Position numbers and translations under genes: made by a program. Positions 44,682 through 52,385 of a DNA stretch of 64,000 nt are shown here, piece by piece (positions within the stretch are counted from its first letter, which is position 1; the number at the start of each line of letters is the position of its first letter). This DNA is from Azophilus sp965221755. GTDB lineage: Bacteria; Pseudomonadota; Gammaproteobacteria; Pseudomonadales; Azotimanducaceae. The DNA is taken from positions 248,001 to 312,000 of the forward strand of contig OZ244921.1 of the NCBI GenBank assembly GCA_965221755.1, given 5' to 3'. The notes below the pieces were generated by a model that did not search any database, was not told the DNA's origin, and worked only from the letters and a program-made list of their open reading frames with translations.

Positions 44682-45824
44682 ATGTTCACAATTGAGGAAA
44701 ACGAGCCGCAAAACGCCGTCATCAAGGTCATTGGCGTGGGCGGCGGCGGCGGCAACGCCGTTCAGCACATGGTCGATAAAAGCCTGCCTGGGGTGGAGTT
44801 CCTGGCCATGAACACGGATGTGCAGGCGCTTCGGGCGCTGAACGTGCCGACCAAGATGGCCATCGGCACCTCGGTGACCAAGGGGCTCGGCGCCGGCGCC
44901 AACCCGGAGACCGGGCGTCAGGCGGCCTTGGAGGAGACGGCGCGCATCGGCGAACTGCTCGACGGCTGCCACATGGTGTTCATCGCGGCGGGCATGGGCG
45001 GGGGCACCGGCACGGGCGCGGCGCCCGTGGTGGCGAAGCTGGCCCGGGAGCGCAACATTCTGACGGTGGCCGTGGTGACCCGGCCCTTTGCCCATGAACG
45101 GCGCGATGCCCAGGCCGATGCGGGCCTTGACCAACTCGCCGAGTACGTTGACTCCCTGATCACGATCTCCAACGACAGGCTCAAGGAGACCGACCCGGAC
45201 TTCACGCTCATGAACGCCTTTGCGGCCGCCAATGACGTGCTGCTTGGCGCGGTCGAGGGCATCTCGGACCTGATCGTCCGCCTCGGCGTCATCAACGTTG
45301 ACTTTGCCGACGTGCAGGCGGTCATGGGCATCAACGGCACGGCCATGATGGGCACCGGCCGGGCGTCGGGGGAGAACCGTGCGCGCCGCGCCGCGGAGGC
45401 GGCCATCGATTGCCCGTTGCTGGACGACATCGACATGCGCGATGCCCGGGGCGTGCTGCTCAACGTCACCGCCGGACCGTCCTTCGCGCTCGACGAGTAC
45501 TACGAAATCAACGCCATGATTGACGAAATCGCTTCGGACAGGGCCACTTTCATCGGTGGCCTGGTGATGGACGAGTCGATGGAGGAGGAGGTCAAGGTCA
45601 CGATCGTGGCCACTGGCTTGGCGGACCAGGTCAGGGGGCCAGGCCCAACGGGCAGGAGGCCACGCCAGGTGGCGCCCAACGCGGGCGGCGACTACCGCGA
45701 ACGGCCGCCGGTTCGGCGGGGCCGGCGCGAGGAGCGGCCCAATGAGCCCGTCCGGAACGCGGCGCCGGACGTGGATCAGGAGATCCTCGACCTGCCGACC
45801 TTTCTGCGCCGTCAAGCCGACTAG
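44682..45824 (+). CDS. ftsZ: Cell division GTPase FtsZ, copy 1
   Basis: 380 aa tubulin homologue forming the Z ring. GTP-binding GGGTGTG (106-112), NTDVQAL, T7 loop NVDFAD (205-210), and a C-terminal FtsA/ZipA-binding peptide EILDLPTFLRRQAD close to the E. coli form. Its linker differs from copy 2. GGGAG precedes the ATG. It lies in the expected place after ftsA. Confidence 0.96.
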   Translation: MFTIEENEPQNAVIKVIGVGGGGGNAVQHMVDKSLPGVEFLAMNTDVQALRALNVPTKMAIGTSVTKGLGAGANPETGRQAALEETARIGELLDGCHMVFIAAGMGGGTGTGAAPVVAKLARERNILTVAVVTRPFAHERRDAQADAGLDQLAEYVDSLITISNDRLKETDPDFTLMNAFAAANDVLLGAVEGISDLIVRLGVINVDFADVQAVMGINGTAMMGTGRASGENRARRAAEAAIDCPLLDDIDMRDARGVLLNVTAGPSFALDEYYEINAMIDEIASDRATFIGGLVMDESMEEEVKVTIVATGLADQVRGPGPTGRRPRQVAPNAGGDYRERPPVRRGRREERPNEPVRNAAPDVDQEILDLPTFLRRQAD

Positions 45825-45840
45825 CGCCATTCGCCATACG

Positions 45841-45950
45841 GCCTGATGCTCTTCGGCAAGGATCAGCGCCGCGATGCCGGCGGCGCCGGCCAAGGCGGCA
45901 GCGGCGGTCGCATGAGCCGGCTGCGCAAGTGGCTTGCGGACAATTTTTAG
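45841..45950 (+). pseudogene. Duplicated 3' fragment of ftsA
   Basis: Encodes only the last 36 residues of FtsA (GLMLFGKDQRRDAGG...RKWLADNF) and its stop. It arrived with the second ftsZ unit and has no start or upstream domain. Confidence 0.9.
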
Positions 45951-46070
45951 CCGCAAGCCTTCAACCAGAGACCACAGCCATGCGCAGCAGCCATCACGTC
46001 ATTCATCGAGCAAACCGAATTCAAGGCCCTGAAAGTCAACAACCAGCAACGCGCAACGGGAGAAAAGCCC

Positions 46071-47222
46071 ATGTTCACAATTGAGGAAAACGAGCCGCAA
46101 AACGCCGTCATCAAGGTCATTGGCGTGGGCGGCGGCGGCGGCAACGCCGTTCAGCACATGGTCGATAAAAGCCTGCCTGGGGTGGAGTTCCTGGCCATGA
46201 ACACGGATGTGCAGGCGCTTCGGGCGCTGAACGTGCCGACCAAGATGGCCATCGGCACCTCGGTGACCAAGGGGCTCGGCGCCGGCGCCAACCCGGAGAC
46301 CGGGCGTCAGGCGGCCTTGGAGGAGACGGCGCGCATCGGCGAACTGCTCGACGGCTGCCACATGGTGTTCATCGCGGCGGGCATGGGCGGGGGCACCGGC
46401 ACGGGCGCGGCGCCCGTGGTGGCGAAGCTGGCCCGGGAGCGCAACATTCTGACGGTGGCCGTGGTGACCCGGCCCTTTGCCCATGAACGGCGCGATGCCC
46501 AGGCCGATGCGGGCCTTGACCAACTCGCCGAGTACGTTGACTCCCTGATGACGATCTCCAACGACAGGCTCAAGGAGACCGACCCGGACTTCACGCTCAT
46601 GAACCCCTTTGCGGCCGCCAATGACGTGCTGCTTGGCGCGGTCGAGGGCATCTCGGACCTGATCGTCCGCCTCGGCGTCATCAACGTTGACTTTGCCGAC
46701 GTGCAGGCGGTCATGGGCATCAACGGCACGGCCATGATGGGCACCGGCCGGGCGTCGGGGGAGAACCGTGCGCGCCGCGCCGCGGAGGCGGCCATCGATT
46801 GCCCGTTGCTGGACGACATCGACATGCGCGATGCCCGGGGCGTGCTGCTCAACGTCACCGCCGGACCGTCCTTCGCGCTCGACGAGTACTACGAAATCAA
46901 CGCCATGATTGACGAAATCGCTTCGGATAGGACCACTTTCATCGCTGGCTTGGCGATGGACGAGGCGATGCAGGAGGAGGTCAAGGTCATGATCGTGGCT
47001 GCTGGCTTGGCGGACCAGGTCAGGGGGCCAGGCCCAACGGGCAGGGGGCCACGCCCGGTGGCGCCCAACGTGGGCGGCGACTACAGCGAATTCGGTCGGC
47101 CGCCGGTTCGGCGGGGCCGGCGCAAGGGATGGTCCAAGGAGTCTGCCCGGACCACGACGCTGGACGCGGACCAGGAGATCCCGGACCTGCCGGCCTTTCT
47201 GCGTCGTCAAGCGCCCTTGTGA
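46071..47222 (+). CDS. ftsZ: Cell division GTPase FtsZ, copy 2
   Basis: 383 aa. GTP-binding and T7-loop motifs are identical to copy 1. Within the near-identical part it differs by I160M and A179P; the latter changes FTLMNAFAAAND to FTLMNPFAAAND. The C-terminal globular edge, linker (SEFGRPPVRRGRRKGWSKES) and tail peptide (EIPDLPAFLRRQAPL) have diverged, yet the binding peptide core DLPAFLRRQA is kept. The open frame and preserved motifs argue that it is expressed. It carries its own copy of the spacer and ribosome-binding site. Confidence 0.93.
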   Translation: MFTIEENEPQNAVIKVIGVGGGGGNAVQHMVDKSLPGVEFLAMNTDVQALRALNVPTKMAIGTSVTKGLGAGANPETGRQAALEETARIGELLDGCHMVFIAAGMGGGTGTGAAPVVAKLARERNILTVAVVTRPFAHERRDAQADAGLDQLAEYVDSLMTISNDRLKETDPDFTLMNPFAAANDVLLGAVEGISDLIVRLGVINVDFADVQAVMGINGTAMMGTGRASGENRARRAAEAAIDCPLLDDIDMRDARGVLLNVTAGPSFALDEYYEINAMIDEIASDRTTFIAGLAMDEAMQEEVKVMIVAAGLADQVRGPGPTGRGPRPVAPNVGGDYSEFGRPPVRRGRRKGWSKESARTTTLDADQEIPDLPAFLRRQAPL

Positions 47223-47256
47223 TCTTGGGGCGGGGCCGGCCACCTGACTCAACTTG

Positions 47257-47276
47257 GGCGCACGGCTCCGTGCGCC
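47257..47276. terminator. Hairpin between convergent ftsZ2 and sspB
   Basis: GGCGCACGG-CT-CCGTGCGCC is a perfect 9-bp inverted repeat in the 84-bp gap between convergent genes. There is no U-tract, so it may be a weak or factor-assisted bidirectional terminator. Confidence 0.45.
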
Positions 47277-47306
47277 GCCGCGGGGCGAGCATTGCCTCGT
47301 TGAGCT

Positions 47307-47672
47307 TTAGGTGACCAGCTTGAGAGCCGGCTTGGGGTTGGCCTTGGGGGTCTCGGCGGGCGCCGGGGCCTCCTCTTGGAACATCATGCCTTCGCCGGTT
47401 TCCTTGGCGTAGATGGCCAGCACGCTGGATGTGGGCGCGGAAACCCGAAAGGCCCGGCCGGCGAATCGTCCGTCGAAGGACAAGGCGTCGTTGGCGATCG
47501 TGAGGCCGCGCACCGCCGTGGGGGAGACGTTGAGCACAATGCGTCCGTTGGCGACGTGCTCGCGCGGCACGACCACCGCCTCCGAGGCGGCATCGATCAG
47601 CAAATGGGGCGTGAGGCCGCTGTCCACCATCCACTCGTGGAGCGCCCGCAGCAGATAGGGTCGCTTGTCTAT
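47307..47672 (-). CDS. sspB: ClpXP protease specificity-enhancing factor SspB
   Basis: About 121 aa. SspB delivers ssrA-tagged proteins to ClpXP. Core: SGLTPHLLIDA, GRIVLNVSPTAVRGL, FDGRFAG, VLAIYAKETGEGMMF; a basic C-terminal end (ALKLVT) stands for the ClpX-binding tail. The conserved N-terminal RPYLLRALHEW is encoded upstream of the first ATG (47630). Upstream of it the only plausible initiation point is an ATA at 47672 overlapping the sspA stop, with AGGAG about 9 bp before it, so the start is uncertain. Confidence 0.85.
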   Translation of the reverse strand: MDKRPYLLRALHEWMVDSGLTPHLLIDAASEAVVVPREHVANGRIVLNVSPTAVRGLTIANDALSFDGRFAGRAFRVSAPTSSVLAIYAKETGEGMMFQEEAPAPAETPKANPKPALKLVT

Positions 47673-48301
47673 TCGCCCATCTCCTGTTCGGCCTCGCTGA
47701 GGCTTTGGCGGAACGAGTCGCGCTCAAACATCCTCTGCATGTAGCTTCGCAGCGGTCGGGAGCGGCGGTCCCGCAGCACGACGCCAACCGCCTTCAGCCG
47801 CCAGAGGATCGGCGCCACGCAGCAGTCCACTATGGTGAACTCCTCGTTCATGAAGAAGGGCTTCTGGGCGAAGATGGGCGCCGTGGCGGACAGGCTGGCG
47901 TGCAGGACGCTCTTGGCCTGCTGCCGAAAGGCCTCCGAGCCTTGGCCTTGGATCAGCGGATCAAGCTGGCTGCTCCATTCCTTCTCTATGCGGTGGATCC
48001 ACAGCCTTGAGAACGCCCGCTGAACCGGGTACACCGGCAACAGCGGCGGATGGGGGAAGCGCTCGTCAAGGTACTCCATGATGATGTTGGCATCGTAGAG
48101 ATCCAAATCCCGGTCGGTGAGCGTGGGCACCGTGTTGTAGGGGTTGTGTTTCGACAGCTCCGGCGGCGGGTCTTGCGCATCGACGTTCACCAATTCCACG
48201 ATGACGCCCTTCTCCGCCAGCATCATGCGCACTCGGTGGGAATACTGGTCCCGGGAATCCGAGTAGAGCAACATCGACGATTGGCGGTCCCCGAGGTTCA
48301 T
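47669..48301 (-). CDS. sspA: Stringent starvation protein A
   Basis: 210 aa GST-fold RNA-polymerase-associated protein. LLYSDSRDQYSHRVRMMLAEKGV, NPYNTVPTLTDRDLDLYDANIIMEYLDERFPHPPLLP and the alpha domain (FFMNEEFTIVDCCVAPILWRL) are typical. ATG 48301 (MNLGDRQSSM) gives the family length; 43 upstream in-frame codons are not conserved. It sits between petC and sspB as is usual in gammaproteobacteria. Confidence 0.94.
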   Translation of the reverse strand: MNLGDRQSSMLLYSDSRDQYSHRVRMMLAEKGVIVELVNVDAQDPPPELSKHNPYNTVPTLTDRDLDLYDANIIMEYLDERFPHPPLLPVYPVQRAFSRLWIHRIEKEWSSQLDPLIQGQGSEAFRQQAKSVLHASLSATAPIFAQKPFFMNEEFTIVDCCVAPILWRLKAVGVVLRDRRSRPLRSYMQRMFERDSFRQSLSEAEQEMGE

Positions 48302-48499
48302 CGGCCCGCCGGCGGGAACGTGGGATGCATCCCGATGGAAAGCGCAATCCAACGGCTCGATCGTGGGCGGGGGCGGGGCGGCGCGCAGCGGTTGGCATCG
48401 GTGCCTCGCTGGCGCGAAACGCCTTTCCAATTGGACGGAACCTCCGCCGCGGCGGCGGCCCGCCCTTGGATGCCGCCCGGTGCCCTGCCTGCCCCGGCC

Positions 48500-49297
48500 C
48501 TAGTGAACATCCTTCCAAAACTCCCGGTTGAGCAGGTAGGTGAATATGCCCAGGAAAACCAGAAAGCCCAACACGTATGGGCCCAAACGCTCTCGGGCAA
48601 GCCGCGTTGGCTCGCCGACGTAGTGCAGGAAGTTCGCGAGGTCATAGACGGCTTGGTCGTACTGCTCAGGCGTCAGCAGGCCGCTGCCCGCATCGACGGC
48701 CAATTGCCGGCAGTCCTCGGCGCCGGGCGGACAGGCATCCCGCTGAACGCCCTGCAAGTCGATGAGCGCATGGGGCATGCCGACGTTCTCGAACACCTTG
48801 TTGTTGACCCCGAGGGGCCTCGACTCATCCACGTGGAAGGTCTTGAGATAGTTGTAAATCCACTCCGGGCCGCGTACCCGGGAGACCATGGTGAGGTCAG
48901 GCGGCGGCGCGCCGAACCAAGCCTTGGCGCTTTCCGGATCCATGGCGGCGGTCATCAACTCACCGATCTTCTGGCCGGTGAAGATGACTTCGTCCACAGC
49001 CACCTCGTGGGGAATGCCGAGATCGTCGGCAGTCCGCTCGTAGCGTTGGAACCGAAGCGAGTGGCAGCCCAGGCAGTAGTTGGCGTACAGCTTCAAGCCC
49101 CGCTGCAGTGAAGGTTGGTCCTCCAGGTTGGGCTGCATCGGCTCCATGGGCCAATCGCTTGCGGCCGCCCAAGCGCCAACGGCGGGGCAAGCCAGCAAGG
49201 CCAGCAGCAGGCGCGTCCGCAGACGCCAGGGCAGGCGCGTCCGCAGACGCCAAGGCAGGCGCGTCCGCAGACGCCAGGGCAGGCGGGCGATGGTCAT
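48500..49297 (-). CDS. petC: Ubiquinol-cytochrome c reductase cytochrome c1 subunit
   Basis: 265 aa. Signal peptide, haem-binding CLGCH, distal Met region, and a C-terminal membrane anchor (PYVLGFLVFLGIFTYLLNREFW). The signal-peptide N-region is expanded by three copies of RLPWRLRT before the hydrophobic core LLLALLACPAVGAWA. It overlaps petB by ATGA. Confidence 0.95.
   Translation of the reverse strand: MTIARLPWRLRTRLPWRLRTRLPWRLRTRLLLALLACPAVGAWAAASDWPMEPMQPNLEDQPSLQRGLKLYANYCLGCHSLRFQRYERTADDLGIPHEVAVDEVIFTGQKIGELMTAAMDPESAKAWFGAPPPDLTMVSRVRGPEWIYNYLKTFHVDESRPLGVNNKVFENVGMPHALIDLQGVQRDACPPGAEDCRQLAVDAGSGLLTPEQYDQAVYDLANFLHYVGEPTRLARERLGPYVLGFLVFLGIFTYLLNREFWKDVH
49209..49280. repeat. In-frame 24-bp tandem repeat (three copies) in the petC signal peptide
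   Basis: AGGCGCGTCCGCAGACGCCA.GGC occurs at 49209, 49233 and 49257, with a single base difference in the middle copy. It encodes RLPWRLRT three times, adding many positive charges ahead of the signal core. Confidence 0.92.
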
Positions 49298-50571
49298 CGC
49301 ATGGTCACGCGGTCGGGCGGCGGCTTGGTTTTTTCCACCCGCGTGTACCAAGGCATCAGCATGAAGTAGGCGAAGTAGAGCACGGTGCAGACTTGCGAGA
49401 TGGCCGTCGCCAACGGCGAGGGCGGAGTGATGCCCAGATAGCCGAGGATGAAGAAGCTCGCCACGAACATCCCCAGCATCCACTTGGAAGCCAAGCCCTT
49501 GGAGCGAATGGAGGCCACCGGGCTGCGGTCCAGCCAAGGCAGCAGCGCCGGGATGATGATCGCGCCAACCATCACCACCAGCCCCCAGAACTTGGCGGGC
49601 ACCCCGAACAGCGGATAGGTGGCGGCGCGCAGCATGGCGTAGAAGGGCGTGTAGTACCACACCGGCGCGATGTGCTCCGGGGTCTTGAGCGGGTTGGCCA
49701 TCTCGAAGTTGGGCTTCTCCAGGAAATAGCCGCCCATCTCCGGGGCGAAGAACACGACCGCGCAGAACAGGAACAGGAACACCACCGTCGCATGCACGTC
49801 GTGGGTGACGGTGTAGGGCCAGAAGGGAATGCCGTCCAAGGGCTTGCCGGCGGCGTCCTTGTGCTTCTTGATGTCCGCTCCGTCGGGGGCCGTGGAGCCG
49901 ACGTGGTGCAGGGCCACCAGATGGACGAACACCAGCCCCACCAGGACCAGCGGCAGGGCTATCACGTGTAGCGCGAAGAAGCGGTTCAGGGTGATTTCGG
50001 ACATCAGGAAGTCGCCCCGTATCCACTCCATCAGGCCGGGGCCGATGTAGGGGATGGCGCCGAACAGGGAGACGATCACCTGCGCTCCCCAGTAGGACAT
50101 GTTGCCCCAGGGCAGCAGGTAACCGAAGAAGCCCTCCGCCATCAAGGTCAAGTAGATGGCCATGCCGATCAGCCACAGCAGTTCCCTCGGCTTGCGGTAG
50201 GAGCCGTACATGAGGCCTCGGAACATGTGCAGGTAGACAATGACGAAGAACGCCGAAGCGCCGGTGGAGTGGAGGTAGCGCAGCAGCCAGCCGAACTCCA
50301 CGTCGCGCATGATGTACTCGACCGAGGCGAACGCGCCTTCGCCGCTCGGCACGTAGCTCATGGTCAGCCAGATGCCGGTGATCAGCTGGTTGGCCAAGAT
50401 CACCATGGCCAGCCAGCCCATCAGGTACCAGAAATTGTGGTTCTTGGGCGCGTAGTATTTGGCTAGGTGGTAGTTCCAGGTCTCAGTGGCCGGGAATCGG
50501 CTGTCAACCCAATCGACCAACCCGCCCCACAGCCGGGGGATGGCGCCCTTGGCCTGCTGCGTCCGTTCCAC
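49294..50571 (-). CDS. petB: Ubiquinol-cytochrome c reductase cytochrome b subunit
   Basis: 425 aa polytopic di-haem protein. Haem-ligand His pairs lie in RYLHSTGASAFFVIVYLHMFR and FFALHVIALPLVLVGLVFVHLVALH; the quinol-oxidation region has GYLLPWGNMSYWG. The GTG start at 50571 shares its first base with the petA stop; the longer open frame is inside petA. Confidence 0.96.
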   Translation of the reverse strand: MERTQQAKGAIPRLWGGLVDWVDSRFPATETWNYHLAKYYAPKNHNFWYLMGWLAMVILANQLITGIWLTMSYVPSGEGAFASVEYIMRDVEFGWLLRYLHSTGASAFFVIVYLHMFRGLMYGSYRKPRELLWLIGMAIYLTLMAEGFFGYLLPWGNMSYWGAQVIVSLFGAIPYIGPGLMEWIRGDFLMSEITLNRFFALHVIALPLVLVGLVFVHLVALHHVGSTAPDGADIKKHKDAAGKPLDGIPFWPYTVTHDVHATVVFLFLFCAVVFFAPEMGGYFLEKPNFEMANPLKTPEHIAPVWYYTPFYAMLRAATYPLFGVPAKFWGLVVMVGAIIIPALLPWLDRSPVASIRSKGLASKWMLGMFVASFFILGYLGITPPSPLATAISQVCTVLYFAYFMLMPWYTRVEKTKPPPDRVTMR

Positions 50572-51212
50572 TATGCGGTTGCCTCGTCCTCGCCGATCAC
50601 CACGGTGTTCTCGGAGGCGAACCGATGCGGCGGTACCTCTAGGTTGTCCGGGGCGGGCACTGCCTTGACCACCCGCCCGGCAAGGTCGAAGCGGGAGCCG
50701 TGGCAGGGGCAGAAGAAGCCGCCCTGCCAGTTGGCGTCGAAGGATTCCGGCTGCACGGCGCCGTGGAACTTGGGCGAGCAGCCGAGATGGGTGCAAAGGC
50801 CCAAATAGACTCCGATTTCGGGCCGTCGGGAGCGCCAGGCGTTGCGGGCGTAGTCCGGCTGCATTTCCGGATTGCCGGAGTCCGGGTCGGCCAAGTTCGG
50901 ATTGGGCCGCTCGAGATGGGCGACGGCCGCCTCGCTGCGGCGGACCACGAACACGGGCTTGCCCCGCCAAGCCGGAATCGGGCCGAGCATCTCGCCCGGC
51001 CGCAGCTTGCCGATGTCCAGCGTGACCGGAGCGCCGGCCGCCCGGGCCTTGGCGCTTGGCGTCCAGGATTGCACAAAGGGGATGGCGGCGCCCACCGCGC
51101 CGATGCCGCCGACCGTCGCCGTGGCGCCGATCAGGAAGTAGCGGCGCTCGCGATTGACCGGGTTCGGCGTTGTGGAGGCTGGCCCTCCACCGATCGCTGA
51201 TTGGCTGCTCAA
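50571..51212 (-). CDS. petA: Ubiquinol-cytochrome c reductase Rieske iron-sulfur subunit
   Basis: 213 aa. Twin-arginine-like leader (RERRYFLIGATATVGGIGAVGAAIPF) acts as membrane anchor; the 2Fe-2S ligands are in CTHLGC and CPCHGS. It starts the petABC operon downstream of rpsI. Confidence 0.96.
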   Translation of the reverse strand: MSSQSAIGGGPASTTPNPVNRERRYFLIGATATVGGIGAVGAAIPFVQSWTPSAKARAAGAPVTLDIGKLRPGEMLGPIPAWRGKPVFVVRRSEAAVAHLERPNPNLADPDSGNPEMQPDYARNAWRSRRPEIGVYLGLCTHLGCSPKFHGAVQPESFDANWQGGFFCPCHGSRFDLAGRVVKAVPAPDNLEVPPHRFASENTVVIGEDEATA

Positions 51213-51226
51213 GGCTTGCAGGCTCC

Positions 51227-51628
51227 TTAACGCTTCGAGTATTGGGGCCGTTTGCGGGCCTTGCGCAGCCCCACCTTCTTGCGTTCCACGGCGCGGGCGT
51301 CGCGGGTCAGGAAGCCAGCCCGGCGCAGGGGCGCGCGCAGGGTTTCGTCGCGGGCCACCAAGGCCCTTGCGATGCCGTGGCGGATGGCGCCGGCTTGGCC
51401 GGAGGTGCCGCCGCCGCGCACGCTGACCGCCACGTCCACCTGATCGGCCAATGCCGCCACGTCGAGCGGTTGGCGGACGATCATGCGCGCGGTCTCGCGT
51501 CCGAAGTACTCGTCCAAGGGCTGAGCGTTGACGATGATCCTGCCGGTGCCGCTCGATATGAAGACGCGCGCCGCCGACGTCTTGCGCCGGCCCGTGCCGT
51601 AGTCGGATTGCCTTGCGGGTGTTGCCAT
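51227..51628 (-). CDS. rpsI: 30S ribosomal protein S9
   Basis: 133 aa. YGTGRRKTSAARVFI, GGGTSGQAGAIRHGIARAL and the basic C-terminal VERKKVGLRKARKRPQYSKR are diagnostic. It is co-transcribed with rplM. Confidence 0.97.
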   Translation of the reverse strand: MATPARQSDYGTGRRKTSAARVFISSGTGRIIVNAQPLDEYFGRETARMIVRQPLDVAALADQVDVAVSVRGGGTSGQAGAIRHGIARALVARDETLRAPLRRAGFLTRDARAVERKKVGLRKARKRPQYSKR

Positions 51629-51692
51629 TAGCCGTCCAATTCTCCTTTATCGCGATTACGATCGCGATTGCGCTTTTGCGGTTGTTGCGGGA

Positions 51693-52121
51693 TCAGATGC
51701 TCAGGGATTCCGGCTGCTGCGCGGCGTGGGGGTGGCTGGGGCCGGCATAGATCTTGAGCTTGCGGAACACCGCCCTTCCCAAGGGGTTGCGCGGCAGCAT
51801 GCCCTTGACCGCCTTCTCGATGATGCGCTCCGGGTGGGCGGCGCGCAGCTTCCCCAAGGTGGTGCTCTTGATGCCGCCGGGATAGCCGCTGTGGCGGTGG
51901 TAGAGCTTGCCGGCCTCCTTGTTGCCGGTGACCTGCACCTTGGCGGCGTTGACCACGATCACGTAGTCGCCGGAATCCACATGGGGCGTGTAATCGGGCT
52001 TGTGCTTGCCGCGCAGGCGAATGGCAACGGCGGACGCCAGACGGCCCAGCGTCTGGTTTTCGGCGTCCACAACGTACCAAGCGCGCCGCACATCCTGAGC
52101 GCGCATGCTCAAAGTCTTCAT
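51693..52121 (-). CDS. rplM: 50S ribosomal protein L13
   Basis: 142 aa. WYVVDAENQTLGRLASAVAIRLRGKHKP, GDYVIVVNA, YHRHSGYPGGIK and GMLPRNPLGR match L13. First gene of rplM-rpsI-petABC; promoter about 35-60 bp upstream. Confidence 0.97.
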   Translation of the reverse strand: MKTLSMRAQDVRRAWYVVDAENQTLGRLASAVAIRLRGKHKPDYTPHVDSGDYVIVVNAAKVQVTGNKEAGKLYHRHSGYPGGIKSTTLGKLRAAHPERIIEKAVKGMLPRNPLGRAVFRKLKIYAGPSHPHAAQQPESLSI

Positions 52122-52153
52122 AAACCTTGGAGTGCCCGGTTTGGGGAGCGCGA

Positions 52154-52182
52154 ATGGTAGCGAAGGGCTTGGGGATTTACAA
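52154..52182 (-). promoter_or_regulatory. rplM operon promoter
   Basis: On the minus strand TTGTAA (52177-52182), a 17-bp spacer and TACCAT (52154-52159). The predicted start gives a leader of about 25 nt. Farther upstream a GC-rich stem CGGGCC-TTC-GGCCCG (52218-52232) may end transcription of the preceding gene. Confidence 0.6.
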
Positions 52183-52385
52183 CGGGTTCTCTCCCTAAGC
52201 GTCTTCGGCGGCAGCGCCGGGCCTTCGGCCCGCGCTGGGGCTTCCGATCCGGCCCCCGGGCCGAGTCCCGCCCCCGGTCGGGCCGCCGGGGCGCGGCCTC
52301 CGTAGGCTGGCGACCGGGCGGGTTCAGTCGATCACGACCTCCGCGGTGGGCGGACAGCGTGCCGGGGTGGGAGCACTCCTCAAGC

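Larger units (their letters stand above)
44450..47213 (+). repeat. Direct tandem duplication of the ftsA 3' end, spacer and ftsZ (unit 1389 bp)
   Basis: Bases 44450-45538 and 45839-46927 differ at only two positions (45161 C/G, 45216 G/C). From 45539/46928 onward the copies remain alignable but differ at many positions and by an indel. The unit starts inside ftsA and ends in the ftsZ 3' end; 14 bp separate the first ftsZ stop from the second unit. Confidence 0.95.
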
